Source: CAZGOM01 sp964542875 (lineage in GTDB: Bacteria > Planctomycetota > Phycisphaerae > Phycisphaerales > Phycisphaeraceae). From it: 7,039 nt of DNA. Below the pieces are notes generated by a model that did no database searches, was not told the origin of the DNA, and was given only the letters and a program-made list of their open reading frames with translations. Position numbers and translations under genes: made by a program. This document shows, in pieces, positions 5,441 to 7,039 of this stretch. Where the stretch lies: assembly GCA_964542875.1 (NCBI GenBank), contig CAZIWA010000189.1, positions 1 to 7,039 on the forward strand, read 5' to 3'. Positions within the stretch are counted from its first letter, which is position 1. Each line of letters begins with the position of its first letter.

Positions 5441-5470
5441 TTAAGAAAGTTTTTGGTTTGTAGCTAAAAT
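5441..5470 (+). promoter_or_regulatory. Weak candidate promoter for trxB
   Basis: TAAAAT (5465-5470) is a good -10 match, with TTAAGA (5441-5446) 18 bases upstream as a poor -35, in the most A/T-rich stretch between apgM and trxB and just after repeat R3. The implied leader of about 50 bases is A-rich before the start codon. Support is sequence resemblance only. Confidence 0.3.
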
Positions 5471-5528
5471 CTAGGGCCCGGCAACGGCCAGGGCGAAGAA
5501 AAAACATCTAAACAAGCAAGCAGGATCT

Positions 5529-6524
5529 ATGAGCCACGAACATGCCCCCAAGGACGTTGAGAAGGTTGTGATCATCGGGTCTGGCCCTGCGGGGTGGACC
5601 GCGGCGATCTATGCGGCGCGGGCGAACCTGGACCCCGTGGTTTACGAAGGCATTCCCAAGACGGCGCCGAGCCTGATGCTGCCGGGCGGGCAACTGATGC
5701 TGACCACGGAAGTGGAGAATTACCCCGGCTTTCCCAAGGGCGTGACGGGGCCGGAAATGATGGAAGCGTTCAAACAGCAGGCCGAGCGGTTTGGCACGCG
5801 GGTGATTTCCGATGAGATTGAATCGTGCGATTTTTCGCAGCGGCCGTTCGTGCTCAAGACGGGCGAAGGCAAGACCGTGAAGGCGCATGCGGTGATCATC
5901 TCGACGGGCGCGAGCGCCAACTGGCTGGGGCTGGACAACGAAATGAAGCTGGCGCGCTCGGGCGGCGGCGTTTCCGCATGCGCGGTGTGCGACGGCGCGC
6001 TGCCAGCATTCAGAAACCAGCCTCTGGCGGTGGTGGGCGGCGGTGATACGGCGATGGAAGAAGCCAGCTATCTGACGAAGTTCGCCTCCAAGGTGTATGT
6101 GATTCACCGGCGGCATGAATTCCGGGCGTCCAAGGCGATGCAGAAGCGCATCCTGGAATCCCCCAAGGCGGAAGTGATCTGGGACAGCGAAGTGGTGGAC
6201 GTGATCGGCACCGACAAGCTCAGCTCGGTGAAGCTCAAGAACCTCAAGACCGGCAAGGAAAGCAGCCTGGATGTGAAGGGGCTGTTTATCGCGATCGGAC
6301 ACACCCCGACGACCGGGTTCCTCAAGGGGACTGGCGTGGAGCTGGATGAGAAGGGGTATATCAAGCTCAAAGACGGATTCAGGACGTACACGAACATCCC
6401 GGGCGTTTTCGCGGCGGGCGACGTGGCGGACCAGGTGTACCGCCAGGCGATCACGGCGGCGGGGATGGGTTGCCGGTCGGCGATCGACGCCGAGCGGTGG
6501 CTGGCTGAAAACAACGTCCATTAA
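5529..6524 (+). CDS. trxB: Thioredoxin reductase (NADPH, low-molecular-weight type)
   Basis: The 331-residue flavoenzyme reduces thioredoxin with NADPH in the cytoplasm. Domains run in the standard order: FAD-binding GSGPAG (17-22), GGQLMLTTEVENYPGFP (53-69), the redox pair CAVCD (C151, C154) within the inserted NADPH domain, the NADPH-binding GGGDTAMEEA (170-179), the 2'-phosphate region HRRHEFRASK (193-202), and the C-terminal FAD motif GVFAAGDV (292-299) followed by RQAITAAGMGC (305-315). All key residues are present and the length is normal, with a short N-terminal extension. The start is supported by AGGA (5522-5525), closer than usual to the ATG. It has its own terminator and probably its own promoter, so it seems monocistronic. 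No thioredoxin gene lies in the window. Confidence 0.95.
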   Translation: MSHEHAPKDVEKVVIIGSGPAGWTAAIYAARANLDPVVYEGIPKTAPSLMLPGGQLMLTTEVENYPGFPKGVTGPEMMEAFKQQAERFGTRVISDEIESCDFSQRPFVLKTGEGKTVKAHAVIISTGASANWLGLDNEMKLARSGGGVSACAVCDGALPAFRNQPLAVVGGGDTAMEEASYLTKFASKVYVIHRRHEFRASKAMQKRILESPKAEVIWDSEVVDVIGTDKLSSVKLKNLKTGKESSLDVKGLFIAIGHTPTTGFLKGTGVELDEKGYIKLKDGFRTYTNIPGVFAAGDVADQVYRQAITAAGMGCRSAIDAERWLAENNVH

Positions 6525-6549
6525 GTTGGGTGAATGGATTTAAATAAGG

Positions 6550-6579
6550 CAGGACCGGTTTTTCCGGTCCTGTTTTTTT
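6550..6579 (+). terminator. Intrinsic terminator after trxB
   Basis: A perfect nine-base stem, CAGGACCGG (6550-6558) with CCGGTCCTG (6564-6572) around a TTTTT loop, is followed by seven T residues (6573-6579). It begins 26 bases after the trxB stop. Confidence 0.95.
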
Positions 6580-6587
6580 GTGGGAAG

Positions 6588-6615
6588 AGGCGGCAAGGTA
6601 AAAGGCAGAAAGAGT
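6588..6615 (+). repeat. Degenerate AAGG heptad array after trxB
   Basis: AAGGTAA (6595) and AAGGCAG (6602) lie in perfect seven-base phase, flanked in phase by AGGCGGC (6588) and AAAGAGT (6609). This is a shorter, decayed version of the array at 1057-1098, here with no gene following it. Confidence 0.45.
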
Positions 6616-6669
6616 TGAGGGTGTAGCGGGTGATTAGGGTTGTTTTGAAGTCGATGCATTGAGGGTATT

Positions 6670-6690
6670 TGAGGGTGGCCCTCACCCCAA
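6670..6690 (+). repeat. Small hairpin with an R2 left-arm fragment
   Basis: TGAGGG (6670-6675) pairs with CCCTCA (6679-6684) around TGG. The segment CCCTCACCCCAA (6679-6690) equals the left arm of R2 copy 2, but the right arm is absent, so this may be a truncated R2. The gene-free gap 6525-6891 otherwise holds only the trxB terminator, the heptads and R1 copy 4. Confidence 0.4.
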
Positions 6691-6731
6691 TACGGTTGAG
6701 TTAAGGATGAAAAGGCCAAAAAGAGTGGAGA

Positions 6732-6884
6732 GAGGGAGTTGAGTCGTTACAGGTTGATTGGCATGCACGCCGGCGCGTGCAAGAGCATCGTTTTTACATG
6801 TTTACCAGGGCCTGCGCGCTCAGAAGCGTTGCGACCCTGGCTGTCATAGGGCCGTGCCTTGAGCACTCCGGAGAGGAGGCAAGA
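6732..6884 (+). repeat. Repeat R1, copy 4
   Basis: This aligns without gaps to 1-140 with 12 mismatches, including the 34-base left part (GAGGGAGTTG... to GGCATG) that copies 2 and 3 lack. The outer stem is CCAGGG (6805-6810) with CCCTGG (6835-6840); the inner stem is GCGCT with AGCGT, paired through one G-U. The tail ends in a GTGC/GCAC hairpin. It ends eight bases from the stop of the pseudopilin-like gene, so in that minus-strand transcript it would be 3' untranslated RNA, the same relation copy 3 has to the PepSY gene. Confidence 0.85.
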
Positions 6885-6891
6885 ATGAGTG

Positions 6892-7039
6892 TTAGTCCCA
6901 GCGGTAGTAGCCGTCGGAGCCGTAGAATTTCAGGCGGTTGGGGTAGGCGGACTGGACGGCCCAGGTCTGGTGGCCGTCGAGGAAGCTGATGTTGACGCCG
7001 TTGAGTTTGATGTGGTTGTTGAGTGCGGAGCAGTTTGCG
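6892..7039 (-). CDS. 3' end of a pseudopilin-like (H-Xn-DG) protein gene, truncated by the window
   Basis: The minus strand encodes 48 residues to a TAA (6892-6894), open to the window edge. The segment NNHIKLNGVNISFLDGHQTW followed by ...FYGSDGYYRWD resembles the C-terminal region of prepilin-type H-X9-DG proteins (DUF1559-like), which are numerous in Planctomycetota and Verrucomicrobiota and are exported through a type II secretion or type IV pilus-like system. Here 11 rather than 9 residues separate His and DG. The N-terminal prepilin helix is outside the window. Almost every codon ends in C, like the other minus-strand genes. It converges on trxB. Confidence 0.7.
   Translation of the reverse strand, partial: ANCSALNNHIKLNGVNISFLDGHQTWAVQSAYPNRLKFYGSDGYYRWD

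Noticed and set aside
5508..6521. 337-residue minus-strand frame opposite trxB
   Set aside because: Antisense to a complete TrxB with all motifs; no recognisable domain.

Overview
The window looks like ordinary chromosome from a high-GC Gram-negative bacterium, most likely of the Planctomycetota (Phycisphaerae-like), with Verrucomicrobiota as the alternative. This rests on a truncated pseudopilin-like gene at the right edge with the histidine...DG C-terminal signature common in that superphylum, on GC-rich interspersed repeats carrying the 'GGTPALP'-type palindrome, and on a heptose isomerase, which points to an outer membrane. The phylum is an inference; no rRNA or other marker is present.

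Layout: 1-451 is gene-free and built from three repeat modules, here called R1, R2 and R3. On the + strand, gmhA (sedoheptulose-7-phosphate isomerase, 452-1048) and a small TPR protein (1105-1416) form a probable two-gene operon, joined by a heptad repeat whose last unit is the TPR gene's ribosome binding site. Converging on them is an unrecognised 142-residue protein (minus, 1641-2069). A second repeat-rich gap (2070-2460) carries two more R1 copies and an R2 copy that supplies the stop codon of a four-helix PepSY-type membrane protein (minus, 2461-3705). That gene has a near-consensus sigma-70 promoter with a Fur-box-like palindrome filling the spacer, and its apparent ATG lies inside the -10 hexamer. 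Divergent from it are apgM (cofactor-independent phosphoglycerate mutase family, possibly the variant proposed to act as homoserine kinase; 4047-5279) and trxB (thioredoxin reductase; 5529-6524), the latter closed by a textbook intrinsic terminator. A further R1 copy and the 3' end of the pseudopilin-like gene (minus) complete the window.

The genes do not form one pathway. They are housekeeping or envelope functions: LPS heptose supply, glycolysis or threonine synthesis, redox, and iron-linked membrane electron transfer. The most noteworthy content is between the genes. R1 has four copies with nested hairpins whose inner stem changes sequence yet stays paired. R2 is a short hairpin in two full copies. 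R3 has three copies, all in the same orientation, each 60-115 bases upstream of a + strand gene. An AAGG heptad array is also present. The + strand is G-rich throughout whatever the gene direction, so + genes use G-ending codons and minus genes C-ending codons; this suggests the + strand is the leading strand of replication. No transposase, CRISPR array, tRNA or rRNA was seen.
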